Shown one piece after another: positions 53,880 to 62,605 of a DNA stretch of 64,000 bases (within the stretch, counting starts at the first letter, position 1; each line of letters opens with the position of its first letter). The stretch comes from Paenibacillus dakarensis (GTDB lineage Bacteria > Bacillota > Bacilli > Paenibacillales > Paenibacillaceae): NCBI RefSeq assembly GCF_001373415.1, contig NZ_CDSE01000097.1, forward strand, positions 1 to 64,000, written 5' to 3'. Made by a program: the position numbers and the translations under genes. Under the pieces are notes generated by a model, which made no database searches, was not told the DNA's origin, and saw nothing but the letters and a program-made list of their open reading frames with translations.

Positions 53880-56126
53880 TTATTTTTTTTGTTCCTTTAA
53901 AATTCGATTAATGATGAGAACATCAGCACTAGAGATTTTCCCGTCCTTGTTCAGATCATACTGCTTATATTCTTTTGCATCCTTATTCAGATGTCTGGAG
54001 ATCAGGACTTTATCCTGGATGTCAACAACATTGTCGCCGTTTACATCACCGAATAATGGCTCCTCTGGAGAAGTAACCGGCCCGTCGCTGACCTTGATGC
54101 GTTTGAGTTTAGCACCTTCAGCGTAGTAAATATGCCCATCGCGGCCAAGCGTCATCAGCTGTGTGGAAATATCAAGTGCCTTGTGATCCAGCGTTACCGG
54201 GTCCAAAATCGTAATCTTGCCGTACAGGTCGGTATACAAGAGACCGTCTGCACCGACACGGATATGAATTGGACGCCACATGCCGTAATCAGTAACATTC
54301 GGATAAATCACTTTGCTGTCGATCACTTTTTGCTCTTCCATATCGATGGAGAACAGTATTCCGTCCGCAGCCGCCCATAGTTTACCTGAAGCATCAAACG
54401 TAAGGCCGCTGATCATAATCGGCGCTTTCACGGCACCTGGAATGTTCGGGGTGAATTCGGCGATTTTCTGCTCTTTTTCCACGTCCCAGATGAACATTTT
54501 GGCCTCGGTCGCTGTCGAGTCAATGCCGAGTCCGCCGCGGACAGTGGTGGAGCCGTAAATTTTTCCATCCTTATATGCGAGTCCAACAACACTCTGGTCC
54601 TGAACCACATTCCGGTATACCTTGAATGAATTCGTTCCGGCAGCCGGGTCATACACCGTAAGAGCACCGCCCAAATGGCCGTAATCCGGAATGGATCCAA
54701 AGAAAATCTTGCCGTCGCCCGTTGTGCTTACATATGGCCGATCCTGATTCTCTCCCAATTTGAACAGATTTTTCGGATTCTGACCAGCCGTCACAGGTTT
54801 GGTGGTGTCAAATTCCCGGATCTCGCCGCCGGCGTATACGCCAAAATACAGCTTCTCATTCAACTGGCCAATAGATTCCGCCTGCCCCATCGGGAAGGTC
54901 ATAATGCTTCCGTTAGCCGGGTCGTACTTGGAAGCGATCGCTGCGGTGTATCCGCTCATGTACATAGCACCGTCCGGCCCCATTTCAAGCGCATGAATCT
55001 GGGTTGGCTGGCCTTCAACACCGACCGGAACCGCCTTGGTTTTACCGGTCTGGGGATTGAAATAGGATACGAGCCCTCCGTACTGAATCGTCACTAGCGA
55101 CTTGCCCGGGAAGTCCGCATCGCCCTGTTCGGTAACCCAGCCCGAGCTTCTCAGCCCCGAGCCGTAGCTCATGCCTGTATCGGTTACCTGAGCCGTTGCC
55201 AGGTCAAACGCCATAATCTTCTTATTTTGCACAAAATAAACGTGTCCCTGATGCTCTGGTGAAATATGCAGTCCACCGTAGCCGGTATAAATCTCATCCA
55301 GCCACTCGTTCTGCACCATATCATAAACAATAAGGGAGGCAATGCCGCCACCGCTCAGGTAGGCAAACATATAATCGCCCCGGATATCCAGTCCGTAAAC
55401 GAACGGAAGCTCGGTTACTCCAGGAACGTCACGGATCGGCAGCTCGGATTTCTCTCCAGTCTGCGGATTCAGACGAATAATATGTCCGGTCGAGCCTACA
55501 CCCGCATACACAATACCGTCCTTGTAATCAATAGATCTTACATACTGCTGTCCCGCAACCATGGAGCCGTAGTCCTTAAATAAACCGGTAACAGGGTTAT
55601 ACTGAAAAACTTTGCCGCTTGGAAAAGTGCCGCCGTACACATTGCCCTGCTCATCCACAGTCAAAGCCCAGATCGAGGATTCACTGGACAACGCTTTCCC
55701 AAGGTCTATCAGTTCCTTGCTGACCGGGGAGTATTGGAACAGCTTGTCGCCGCCCCCTATGTATACCGTACCGTCCGGCGCAACGATGTGCGACCAGGCG
55801 TTCACAGCGCCCGGCAGGGAAAAGGAGCGCAGCATTTGCTTGTTGTTCAAATCAATGACATTAAACTTCGCAGGATCTCCGTTTACAGTCGTGTACATTA
55901 CGTCCTTGCCGTCTTCTGTTCCGTAAGCGCTGTCAAAAACAGCGATCTGTTGAATAGGCGCTGCCAGTGTTTCAGGATCGCCAAATACCTTGTTAATGCT
56001 TCCGGATCCGTCTGCAGCAGCAGCTGTCTGAGGTGCCAGCGGAAGCATCGTGAGGGTCAGCATAAGCGACAGGGTGACCACCATCATTTTCTTGAGCATG
56101 TCCAGTCTGAGCTGGCCAAAATTCAT
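53880..56126 (-). CDS. Secreted beta-propeller protein with C-terminal dockerin domain
   Basis: 748 residues. A signal peptide (about 1-38, ending AAAA) precedes a chain of WD/PQQ-like blades (repeats such as DGTVYIGGGDKLFQYSP, DEQGNVYGGTFPSGKVFQYN, DGIVYAGVGSTGHIIRLN). Residues about 690-745 form a type I dockerin: GDVNGDNVVDIQDKVLISR and YDLNKDGKISSADVLIINRI, two calcium-binding loops. Dockerins bind cohesins in cellulosomes; paenibacilli usually lack cohesins, so here it may act as a calcium-bound end domain. A cre-like box (TGAAAACGCT) lies about 80 bases upstream. It is likely a glycan-binding or signalling surface protein. Confidence 0.82.
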   Translation of the reverse strand: MNFGQLRLDMLKKMMVVTLSLMLTLTMLPLAPQTAAAADGSGSINKVFGDPETLAAPIQQIAVFDSAYGTEDGKDVMYTTVNGDPAKFNVIDLNNKQMLRSFSLPGAVNAWSHIVAPDGTVYIGGGDKLFQYSPVSKELIDLGKALSSESSIWALTVDEQGNVYGGTFPSGKVFQYNPVTGLFKDYGSMVAGQQYVRSIDYKDGIVYAGVGSTGHIIRLNPQTGEKSELPIRDVPGVTELPFVYGLDIRGDYMFAYLSGGGIASLIVYDMVQNEWLDEIYTGYGGLHISPEHQGHVYFVQNKKIMAFDLATAQVTDTGMSYGSGLRSSGWVTEQGDADFPGKSLVTIQYGGLVSYFNPQTGKTKAVPVGVEGQPTQIHALEMGPDGAMYMSGYTAAIASKYDPANGSIMTFPMGQAESIGQLNEKLYFGVYAGGEIREFDTTKPVTAGQNPKNLFKLGENQDRPYVSTTGDGKIFFGSIPDYGHLGGALTVYDPAAGTNSFKVYRNVVQDQSVVGLAYKDGKIYGSTTVRGGLGIDSTATEAKMFIWDVEKEQKIAEFTPNIPGAVKAPIMISGLTFDASGKLWAAADGILFSIDMEEQKVIDSKVIYPNVTDYGMWRPIHIRVGADGLLYTDLYGKITILDPVTLDHKALDISTQLMTLGRDGHIYYAEGAKLKRIKVSDGPVTSPEEPLFGDVNGDNVVDIQDKVLISRHLNKDAKEYKQYDLNKDGKISSADVLIINRILKEQKK

Positions 56127-56213
56127 TAATCATCTCACCTTTCACTAATGGGATTTGAAATTCAGCTTAAATGCTATATAACTACCATATAAATGTAAAT
56201 TAAGCGTTTTCAT

Positions 56214-56408
56214 TTATTTTATAATTTTCCACTTCGCCTCCCAGATGCGGCTCTTACTGCCCTTCCTAGACAGCAGCCAACCCGTGTGGAAATTATGCGG
56301 GAAGGGGAAAATGATAACACCGATGATCTGATACTCTTCAGGCCTCTCATTACATGTGCGCTTCAATTCCCCAAATAATTGTAAGTTGCTTGTAAACGTT
56401 ATCTGCAA
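56214..56408 (-). pseudogene. Doubtful 64-residue ORF or gene remnant
   Basis: MQITFTSNLQLF, then a coding-like stretch YQIIGVIIFPFPHNFHTGWL, ending KWKIIK. There is no binding site before the ATG, and the frame start overlaps the attC-like TAAC core at 56398-56404. It lies in the 307-base stretch between the dockerin gene and the methyltransferase. It may be a scrap of a decayed gene downstream of the methyltransferase. Confidence 0.3.
56398..56404 (-). repeat. Single attC-like R''-box after the methyltransferase
   Basis: AGATAAC on the minus strand, 30 bases after the stop at 56434, followed by GTTTACAAGC. The same heptamer AGATAAC begins the element at 57289-57444. It gives the methyltransferase a site on each side. 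Confidence 0.35.
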
Positions 56409-56433
56409 GATCTGCCACTAAGAGAAAAGAAAC

Positions 56434-57243
56434 CTATTTTTTTCTTCCAATGTACATGAGGTGCTCAGCAAGGCTAAGAAAATCTTCGCGTTCACATACT
56501 TGTTCTGCTAAATCCAACCATGCTGATACCACATCAAGTGGTTGGTTAAGCAGCTCTGCTTCGCGCATGTATAAGAAACTCTCACAGTTTATTAAATGTA
56601 ACTTTTCAAGCTCGAATTTTTCAAAAAAAGGAAGAATATCATGAGGTCGGATAAAATAATTGTCTGACCACCCATGCCCGGCAAAATTCTGATCATTTAT
56701 CATAAATTCTAGATCAGATTTTCTTTTTTTATCTAATATCAATGCCGGATTCTGTATTAAGTAATCCCAAACGAAAGAATAGGAAGATACAAATGCCACA
56801 AAATAAGTTCCATTCTGTTTTAATTTCTTAAGGCATTCCTTTACTGTCTTTATCCTGTCCTTTTCATTTAAGAGATGATACATCGGCCCCATACAAAGAA
56901 CATGATCATATTGTTCGTCCCCAATACTAGAAAGGTCACGACTATCGACTATCAAGCCTTCTAATGGCAATCCAAGTTTTTGAGCTTTATTCATCGCATA
57001 AGTAACATTATTGTGTGAAAGATCTGCTAATGTTACATCACAACCAAGTTCCGAAAGAAACAGAGAATATCGTCCTGGTCCACCGCCTAGATCCAATACT
57101 CTGTCATTAGGTTTCAAATAACGTTTAATGTATCGCTTTGTTAGTTCGAACTCCACTTTATGCCGTTCCAATCGATCCCATTCATAGTTAACGGTTTGAT
57201 CATAAAACTGTCGTACATTCTCTAAATTTTCGATATCAATCAC
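56434..57243 (-). CDS. Class I SAM-dependent methyltransferase
   Basis: 269 residues. SAM loop VLDLGGGPGRYSLFLSELG, acidic strand VTLADLSHNN, then DHVLCMGPMYHLL. The start is doubtful: GTG at 57243 has TAGGGG directly against it, and no better site is seen, so the true start may be slightly downstream. It is flanked by an attC-like element upstream (57289-57444) and a single core box downstream, forming a one-gene unit. Confidence 0.85.
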   Translation of the reverse strand: MIDIENLENVRQFYDQTVNYEWDRLERHKVEFELTKRYIKRYLKPNDRVLDLGGGPGRYSLFLSELGCDVTLADLSHNNVTYAMNKAQKLGLPLEGLIVDSRDLSSIGDEQYDHVLCMGPMYHLLNEKDRIKTVKECLKKLKQNGTYFVAFVSSYSFVWDYLIQNPALILDKKRKSDLEFMINDQNFAGHGWSDNYFIRPHDILPFFEKFELEKLHLINCESFLYMREAELLNQPLDVVSAWLDLAEQVCEREDFLSLAEHLMYIGRKK

Positions 57244-57288
57244 CCCTAGATATGCAGTTTTTCGCTTAATTTATTTGCACTGATTTTT

Positions 57289-57444
57289 TAAATGCAATTG
57301 TATTTACCAATCATCATTCTCTTAAGGTCCGAAAGGGCTGACTAACGTGGTTAGGAAGTACAGGGTTGCCCCGGCAATCGCTTCCTTGCTCTGTGGTTCC
57401 GGGACCCAGGGGTTAAGTTGGATAGTTTGAATATGTTGTTATCT
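57289..57444 (-). repeat. attC-like imperfect palindrome G (degenerate copy)
   Basis: On the minus strand it begins AGATAAC (57444-57438) after the phospholipase-like gene and ends with TGGTAAATACAATTGCATTT, a worn form of the conserved right end. It shares GGGTCCC, GCCGGG and TAACCACGTTAG-like blocks with element B (62393-62540), so both belong to one family although the distance between genes is small. Confidence 0.5.
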
Positions 57445-57475
57445 GTAATTAACACCTTTATCTAATAAACTTATG

Positions 57476-58108
57476 TCACCCGTTTGTATAAGAATCTATT
57501 CCTACAGTAGATACGAACTCCAAGCACTGTTCAACAGATTTGTTAATATAATCAGTAATCTCACTTTTGTCATCCTTAAAAAGCTCCAAAGTCTCATTCA
57601 TAAGACCCTCATCAATTTGAAAATCCTTGCGCATCTCATCGAGTAATGCAGGTATAAAATCTGCGTTATAACCTTGAATGTTGATAGAAGGCAAGACATG
57701 CTCATGAAGCGTCAAAGAGTATTCTTTAATAATTCTTCCATTTAATCTTTGAAAATCACGATATGATGTTTGAAGCTTCTCCTTCCATTTGCTGTCGGGT
57801 ACCGATCTTGGTACTATCTTAAAATATGTATCCAAATAGGCAACATCAGATATCAAATGACACAAGTAACCAAGGTAAAATGGCTGCTCTTTAATGACAT
57901 CTTTATACATGTTGTAGAATCGCATATAGTTTATATGACTCTTCCCATCCGCATCTATATCTTTAAAATGTGTAACTCCTTTTGGAACACCCATAAGTCC
58001 ATGTATATCAGGCGCAATACCTCCAAGCATAAATTCGTTCCTATTACTTATGTCAAGTTTATTTGCCAAAAGCGATGAAATGCAGTAGTGCATAATTCTT
58101 GAACCCAA
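57476..58108 (-). CDS. Zinc-dependent phospholipase C-like hydrolase
   Basis: 210 residues, all-alpha. SRIMHYCISSLLANKL carries the first His, GGIAPDIHGLMG the Asp and His, VTHFKDI a further His, and YLGYLCHLISDVAYLD the last His/Asp pair, the pattern of zinc-dependent phospholipase C/S1-P1-like proteins. The start is TTG at 58108 with GGGAGGG 7 bases upstream, giving the common N-terminus xGSRIMH. Cytoplasmic; substrate unknown. attC-like elements lie on both sides. Confidence 0.75.
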   Translation of the reverse strand: MGSRIMHYCISSLLANKLDISNRNEFMLGGIAPDIHGLMGVPKGVTHFKDIDADGKSHINYMRFYNMYKDVIKEQPFYLGYLCHLISDVAYLDTYFKIVPRSVPDSKWKEKLQTSYRDFQRLNGRIIKEYSLTLHEHVLPSINIQGYNADFIPALLDEMRKDFQIDEGLMNETLELFKDDKSEITDYINKSVEQCLEFVSTVGIDSYTNG

Positions 58109-58232
58109 TTGAATCCCTCCCCGGCACACTAAAAGCACATGATTGGTTTAGCTGAATTTCTTTTCTTCAATAAAATCTTCTCAGTTTGTATGTATTCGAT
58201 CTTTATTATTTAATATTAATCTCAAGAATTTC

Positions 58233-58331
58233 CGATAACATTATGGCATTCACGACGTTGAGAGCCTTAGAGCGACTGCTCTAAGGCTCTCATAAGAGTC
58301 TCGGCAAATGCATACTCGTTCCCCGTTAGCT
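58233..58331 (-). repeat. attC-like imperfect palindrome F
   Basis: Minus strand: AGCTAAC (58331-58325) at the start and GTTATCG (58239-58233) at the end, with GTCGTGAATG before the end box. The interior is a 13-base-arm hairpin (AGAGCCTTAGAGC with its complement, 58261-58289). It lies just after the murF remnant stop. Confidence 0.6.
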
Positions 58332-58514
58332 TAAAATTCGGATCGCAATCGAGGAGTAAAATTCCATCCTTCTTTCAGGGAATTACATACATCCTCTAAT
58401 TTTAGACCTCTTGATCCCTTAACTAATACAACATCATCTTTATTTAATACTGCCTGCATCAGCTTCCTTAAAATCCTCGGGCAGACAGAACGATGCCACT
58501 TTAGCGCCATAACA
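58331..58514 (-). pseudogene. murF C-terminal remnant with frameshift
   Basis: On the minus strand one frame gives CYGAKVASFCLPEDFKEADA and stops. Shifted by one frame the sequence continues KLMQAVLNKDDVVLVKGSRG and LKLEDVCNSLKEGW, ending at 58331. DDVVLVKGSRGLKLEDV is the C-terminal signature of MurF (UDP-MurNAc-tripeptide:D-Ala-D-Ala ligase). The rest of the gene is missing. It occupies much of the 441-base gap between genes. Confidence 0.65.
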
Positions 58515-58549
58515 TGAAGTTATATGATGTTTATTAATCGATGTATCTA

Positions 58550-59062
58550 CTATAGTTTTTTTGCATTATTAAATCTATGTATCCCAAAATCCTTAAAATC
58601 TGATGTTAAAATTGCTTCTCTAAGTGGATATAGATTAGAAGTAAATCTTAATTCAATTCCTTTACTTATAAGTCTCTCTATCAATTTATCGACTTTCTCT
58701 ATAACAATCGGTTTCACTACTTGATAAGAGATATAGTACCCAGCTGTCTTGTCAAATAGTTCAAAACCATCATCTTTAAAATGGTATTTAAATAATGTTT
58801 GTTCAATAATTCGTGTATACCATTCACTCTCTACAGTAACAATAATGTCAGCATTAGTGTTATTGAAAAATAAATCAATGTTCTTATCGCTGATATCTTC
58901 TGTTTTTGTACAAATAATTCGAGGACAATCTCTCGGAAAATAATATGTGAATTCATGTTCCTCATCAATTGCCCACACTACTGCTGGAAAATCAGATCGA
59001 TTCTGTTTTTCTTTTGGAACAAAGATTTCTATACTAGCATCTTCGCTGTAATGATAAAGCAT
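58550..59062 (-). CDS. DUF6886-like hypothetical protein
   Basis: 170 residues. MLYHYSEDASIEIFVPKE, VVWAIDEEHEFTYYFPRDCPRI (a conserved WAIDxEHxxxYxFPRDCPR) are the signature of a Bacillales family annotated DUF6886, to my memory. Function unknown. GAGGTG precedes the ATG. The TIM-barrel gene at 59078-59851 precedes it on the same strand with 15 bases between, so they are probably co-transcribed. Confidence 0.7.
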   Translation of the reverse strand: MLYHYSEDASIEIFVPKEKQNRSDFPAVVWAIDEEHEFTYYFPRDCPRIICTKTEDISDKNIDLFFNNTNADIIVTVESEWYTRIIEQTLFKYHFKDDGFELFDKTAGYYISYQVVKPIVIEKVDKLIERLISKGIELRFTSNLYPLREAILTSDFKDFGIHRFNNAKKL

Positions 59063-59077
59063 TTAAACACCTCATTT

Positions 59078-59851
59078 TTATATGTATTTCAACTTTATTT
59101 GTTCTAACTTTTTTGCTTGTTTATATGCTTTTACTAGAAACTCTTCAACTGACAGATTAAGATAATCCCAGTTCATGGCTTCAATTGAGATGGGTCCTGA
59201 ATAATCAGCCTCTACTATTTTTTGCATAATTACGGCCCAATCAAGCGTGCCATCAAAAGGCAATCCGTGTTGAGCGTAGCTTCCGTTATTATCATGCAGG
59301 TGCATAGCTTTTAATCGTTCACCGTATAAGGACAATAAATCACATTCTGGATAATATCGATAGTGGTGACTTACATCGTAACAAAAACCGACTTGCGGCG
59401 AATCCACTTCGTTCAATACGTGTGTCAAGTTTGCTAAATTCCATAAGTTCTCTAAAGCAATGTTAACTCCTCGCTGTTCCGCTCTGTCCACAATGTATTT
59501 AAATCTATCCATAGCAAAGGGGTTATGTATATGTTCTTCATCCGGAAGATGTATGACCATTGTTGGTATTTCTAGATTCGAACAGTCTTCAATACATTCC
59601 TGATAGCAATTGACCAAAGCTTCACCCGCCAAATTAGCTAACCAAAGATCATTTTGATTTTCGATGGGGGCATGAATGTTTTCAATCGTAAGTCCCACTT
59701 CTCGTGCAAATCGTGCTCCGTTTCGATATTCTCCACGGCCAAATCCTTCACTCCACCACATCATCACCCCATCAAAACCTGCTTGCTTAATCAAACGATA
59801 ACGTTCTTCAATAGGCAGTTCATATCCGAACCAATCATAGATACTAATCAT
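59078..59851 (-). CDS. Sugar phosphate isomerase/epimerase-like TIM barrel
   Basis: 257 residues of the xylose isomerase-like superfamily: NIALENLWNL (Glu), GFCYDVSHHYRY (Asp, His), AMHLHDNNGSYAQHG (His and Asp), and GPISIEAMNW (Glu). Third TIM-barrel member of this kind in the window. AAAGGAG precedes the ATG. It is followed directly by the DUF6886-like gene. Confidence 0.82.
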   Translation of the reverse strand: MISIYDWFGYELPIEERYRLIKQAGFDGVMMWWSEGFGRGEYRNGARFAREVGLTIENIHAPIENQNDLWLANLAGEALVNCYQECIEDCSNLEIPTMVIHLPDEEHIHNPFAMDRFKYIVDRAEQRGVNIALENLWNLANLTHVLNEVDSPQVGFCYDVSHHYRYYPECDLLSLYGERLKAMHLHDNNGSYAQHGLPFDGTLDWAVIMQKIVEADYSGPISIEAMNWDYLNLSVEEFLVKAYKQAKKLEQIKLKYI

Positions 59852-59940
59852 ATAAACACTCCTTTTTTATCCTTACAACAATTTTCTCTATTCTTGATGT
59901 TTAATCGTTTTTAATTGTAATCAAGTGAAATCACCCTGCG

Positions 59941-60222
59941 TTATTGATCATAAAGGTTCCTTTGAATTTTGGATATTTCGTTTGTCGTTGGATCATATTT
60001 AAAAAGATATAGTATTTTCTCATCATCCTTATAAAGCCAAAATCCATCACTATTTATTCCTGAACTTGATTGCCCATAAACTGCAAATCCATCTGGAAAA
60101 TGAATTTGAGGTTGTTGTACATTTCTGATTGATGTTATTTCCTGCTTTAAGTCAATGACTTGATAACCTAAAAAAAGAATCACCATAATTAATCCGGTGA
60201 TAATAAAGTTCAGATTCTTCAT
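59941..60222 (-). CDS. Small membrane-anchored protein of unknown function
   Basis: 93 residues: one N-terminal membrane helix (about 6-24), a short coiled segment, then a small beta-rich domain outside the cell (FAVYGQSSSGINSDGFWLYK). AAAGGAG before the ATG. It starts downstream of attC-like element E, whose right end is 36 bases upstream. No family recognised. Confidence 0.6.
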   Translation of the reverse strand: MKNLNFIITGLIMVILFLGYQVIDLKQEITSIRNVQQPQIHFPDGFAVYGQSSSGINSDGFWLYKDDEKILYLFKYDPTTNEISKIQRNLYDQ

Positions 60223-60257
60223 AATATTCTCCTTTAGATTTTAGTATTTCGGGTTTC

Positions 60258-60369
60258 ACTTAACGCTTCTCGTATTCACGGCTTCCACCACCATATGCCC
60301 CGTAGGGGCGACCGCGATTTGGTTAGTCGGTGCAAGCGTGTCTGCCTATGCGAATAAACACTGTTAACT
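60258..60369 (-). repeat. attC-like imperfect palindrome E
   Basis: 112 bases. Minus strand: R''-like AGTTAAC (60369-60363) and R'-like GTTAAGT (60264-60258); the latter fits the integron consensus GTTRRRY, and six of seven bases are complementary to the first. Next to each core are TATTCGC and GTGAATACG. The interior has a GCCCC/GGGGC hairpin (60297-60309). Confidence 0.65.
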
Positions 60370-60405
60370 GATGCAAACAACTTCCTCGAAGCACAATCAA
60401 AATTC

Positions 60406-60855
60406 TTATAATCTTTCCTTTAAGAAAGAAACCATTCCCAACTTCTCATCTTCTTTAAAGTTATTGCACTTACTAAGTTCAAAAGTATAATGATCTTCCG
60501 ATTCCCTAATATCTATTGCTTTACAAATGTATTCCGCCTTTCCCCTATTAGAGCTCATTCCATCTCTTGAATTATCCACCGCCCAGTATATTTCACTGCC
60601 GTTTGACATTACGTCATGTATCCAATACCCTCCATCAATTATTGGAGGAATTAACATCAAGTTATCTCCCTTTCCTTCTTTGAACCTATTAGCCAGCTCT
60701 TCTAATCGTTTAAAATCTTTATTATCAAAGTTGACCAAGAAAAATTCATTCCTTGATTCTTCTTTTCCACTTCGATCTTTATTTGTAATGATCAATACAA
60801 TAATTAGAACAAGAATTATGGTAAGTAATATATAGTTCAATAATCTATTACTCAT
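60406..60855 (-). CDS. Membrane-anchored DUF4362-like protein
   Basis: 149 residues: an N-terminal membrane helix (about 5-24), then an extracellular domain with KDFKRLEELANRFKEGKGDNLML, YWIHDVMSNGSEIYWAVDN and a C-terminal LSKCNNFKEDEKLG, weakly similar to DUF4362 lipoproteins but with a transmembrane anchor in place of a lipobox. AAAGGA before the ATG. Bounded by elements D and E. Confidence 0.5.
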   Translation of the reverse strand: MSNRLLNYILLTIILVLIIVLIITNKDRSGKEESRNEFFLVNFDNKDFKRLEELANRFKEGKGDNLMLIPPIIDGGYWIHDVMSNGSEIYWAVDNSRDGMSSNRGKAEYICKAIDIRESEDHYTFELSKCNNFKEDEKLGMVSFLKERL

Positions 60856-60882
60856 AATTGCTTTTTCCTTTCCGCTAATTTC

Positions 60883-60932
60883 AGCTAACGTTTCAGGATC
60901 GAATGTCCCGAATCGTGAATGCGGTGTTAGAT
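60883..60932 (-). repeat. attC-like imperfect palindrome D (minimal copy)
   Basis: 50 bases. Minus strand: ATCTAAC (60932-60926), which fits the attC R'' consensus RYYYAAC, and GTTAGCT (60889-60883). Between them ATTCACGATTCG and CGAATGTCC-like complements make an imperfect stem. The following gene's AAAGG site lies 15 bases beyond the GTTAGCT box. It is the shortest and most attC-like element. Confidence 0.65.
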
Positions 60933-60968
60933 AATTCCCCCGTATTCGAAGCTTTATTTTACGAATTC

Positions 60969-61532
60969 TTATGTGGTTTTCTTCAATTCCTTAGTTAGAA
61001 GATTCCTGCAGGAAATATTATTCTCACCTTTATCAATCTCAACTAACACTAATCTTGTGGCTCGAGCAATCTGGGGTTTAAATCGTCCTATAATATAATT
61101 AATAGTTTTTAATCCTTCTTCCAAGGAATTATTTTTACCGATCGAAGTATGAGGGAACCATCGCCCCGGAGCATAGTATGGATTGCAATATTCTTCAAAT
61201 TCCTGAAAAAATTTATGGATTTTAGTCATCAAACCCGTAAATTCTCTTGTCGAATTGGGTTGCAAGTAGGTAACCATTGATTGTGGGAAAATTGCAACCG
61301 CGTCAAAATGTAATTCAAATTCATTTAAATCATACTGTGTAAACTCCCTAAACTTTTCTACCAAATTTAATTGTTCTATATCTCCATATAACGCTAAAGC
61401 TATATGTGGTTCAGTTCCTTGAACCGAATTCATAAAGGAAGACAGATTTTTCTCATGACAGAGTTTCCACAACTCACGAACATATAAATCAAATTCCTTG
61501 TTGAAGAATATTTCGATCGCATACGTTTTCAT
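60969..61532 (-). CDS. 2'-5' RNA ligase/2H phosphoesterase family protein
   Basis: 187 residues. The two HxT/S motifs of 2H phosphoesterases are HIALALY (about residue 46) and PHTSIGKN (about residue 137). They act on cyclic phosphodiester ends or related substrates. AAAAGGAG before the ATG. It is a one-gene unit between elements A and D. Confidence 0.82.
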   Translation of the reverse strand: MKTYAIEIFFNKEFDLYVRELWKLCHEKNLSSFMNSVQGTEPHIALALYGDIEQLNLVEKFREFTQYDLNEFELHFDAVAIFPQSMVTYLQPNSTREFTGLMTKIHKFFQEFEEYCNPYYAPGRWFPHTSIGKNNSLEEGLKTINYIIGRFKPQIARATRLVLVEIDKGENNISCRNLLTKELKKTT

Positions 61533-61568
61533 GTTTTACTCCTTTTCATTTTGTTAAGGGATTTCGTC

Positions 61569-61735
61569 TAACGTTTATATATCTACGAACCCGAGAGGCT
61601 TAAGGCGCGAACGCGCCGGGTCCGGAGGACTTAGCCTCGCAAGGTTGTAAGCTGAACCCACTTCTTCGCTTCTCACATCTTGCGAGCCAAGGGCAAATAC
61701 AGCCCGAAGCGTAGATATGATATTATAGGATGTCA
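61569..61735 (-). repeat. attC-like imperfect palindrome A
   Basis: About 167 bases. Plus strand opens GTCTAACGTTTATATATCTACG; on the minus strand the end box is GTTAGAC, a perfect GTTRRRY. ATATCTACG and CGTAGATAT pair across the element, and the interior has GGCGCG/CGCGCC and GGCTAAGTCC/GGACTTAGCC arms. The opposite core is worn (no TAAC), so only one end is canonical. Confidence 0.6.
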
Positions 61736-61762
61736 CTGACTTTATTGAGTTAATTAATAGGT

Positions 61763-62335
61763 TTATTTCGTATCTGGTTTAATTCTTCCGATTTGATAAA
61801 TCGCCTTCCTAAAATATTTACCTACTTTCTCCAACTCATTCATTACATAATTAATTTTATTCTCATCGTGAAACCAATTTTCTTTATTTACTCCTGTCTT
61901 ATCAATCACAGGACTTACGTAAAAAATCGTCTCTGGTGGGAAAATAAACCGATAAGTTAAAAGCGCTCTTCGTGCATGGTAGTTTTTACAGACAAGGATA
62001 ACCCTCTTAGGGGATAGCCCTTTTTGCTGCAAAATGTCTAACGAGAGGCGCGCATTCTCAAATGTATTTGTAGCCTGATCTTCTTTAAGAATTACTTCCG
62101 GCGGAATTCCTAATGATACTCCAATATCTTTTAAGAATTTCCATTCAGTTTCTTCCACATGCTGAGTTGGACCACCAGAAGGTAGGATAAATGGAGCAAA
62201 TCCTTGATGGTACAAGATTGCAGCTCTCTCCATTAATTGAGGATGACTAGCACCCGGGATCAAAATAACATCAGAATGTTGCAAGTCTGTTTCAAAAAAC
62301 ATAAATTCACCGATACAGTCAAATGGATACGGCAA
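61763..62335 (-). CDS. YdcF/DUF218-family protein
   Basis: 190 residues. VILIPGASHPQLMERAAILY, ILPSGGPTQHVEETEW, EDQATNTFENARLS and VCKNYHARRALLTYR are the successive motifs of the DUF218 (YdcF/SanA/ElyC) family, some linked to cell-envelope processes. No membrane helix is present in this copy. The start is TTG at 62335, with AGGAGAGG 7 bases upstream. One-gene unit between elements B and A. Confidence 0.85.
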   Translation of the reverse strand: MPYPFDCIGEFMFFETDLQHSDVILIPGASHPQLMERAAILYHQGFAPFILPSGGPTQHVEETEWKFLKDIGVSLGIPPEVILKEDQATNTFENARLSLDILQQKGLSPKRVILVCKNYHARRALLTYRFIFPPETIFYVSPVIDKTGVNKENWFHDENKINYVMNELEKVGKYFRKAIYQIGRIKPDTK

Positions 62336-62392
62336 TTTGATTCCTCTCCTGTGCCTTTGGTTTTAATTTTTAAACTTTTCGCTGATTTCGAA

Positions 62393-62540
62393 TAACGTTT
62401 CCGTGTTTACGACGTCCCACCACCTTAAGCGAACGAATGTGAGCGGCTGCAATGCGGTTAGATGAAGCGGGTGTGTCCCGGCAAACACTTCTCAGATTAA
62501 ACTTCAGGGACCTAGGGAGCTTGTCTGAAGATGCGTTAGC
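62393..62540 (-). repeat. attC-like imperfect palindrome B
   Basis: 148 bases. Minus strand: GTGCTAAC (near 62540) after the Nudix gene and CGTAAACACGGAAACGTTA at the far end (62412-62394). Interior blocks GGTCCC, GCCGGG and CTAACCGC are shared with element G. The YdcF gene's site follows 45 bases later. Confidence 0.6.
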
Positions 62541-62605
62541 ACTTTATTAAATGATGTCAGTGTCTTCTCCGAATAACTTGCAAAATTATTTTGTATTTAC
62601 TTCTG

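Noticed and set aside
57289..62540. Spacer elements as plain tRNA or rRNA fragments
   Set aside because: No cloverleaf with a TTCGA arm and no conserved rRNA blocks could be recognised; GC-rich parts are simple hairpins.
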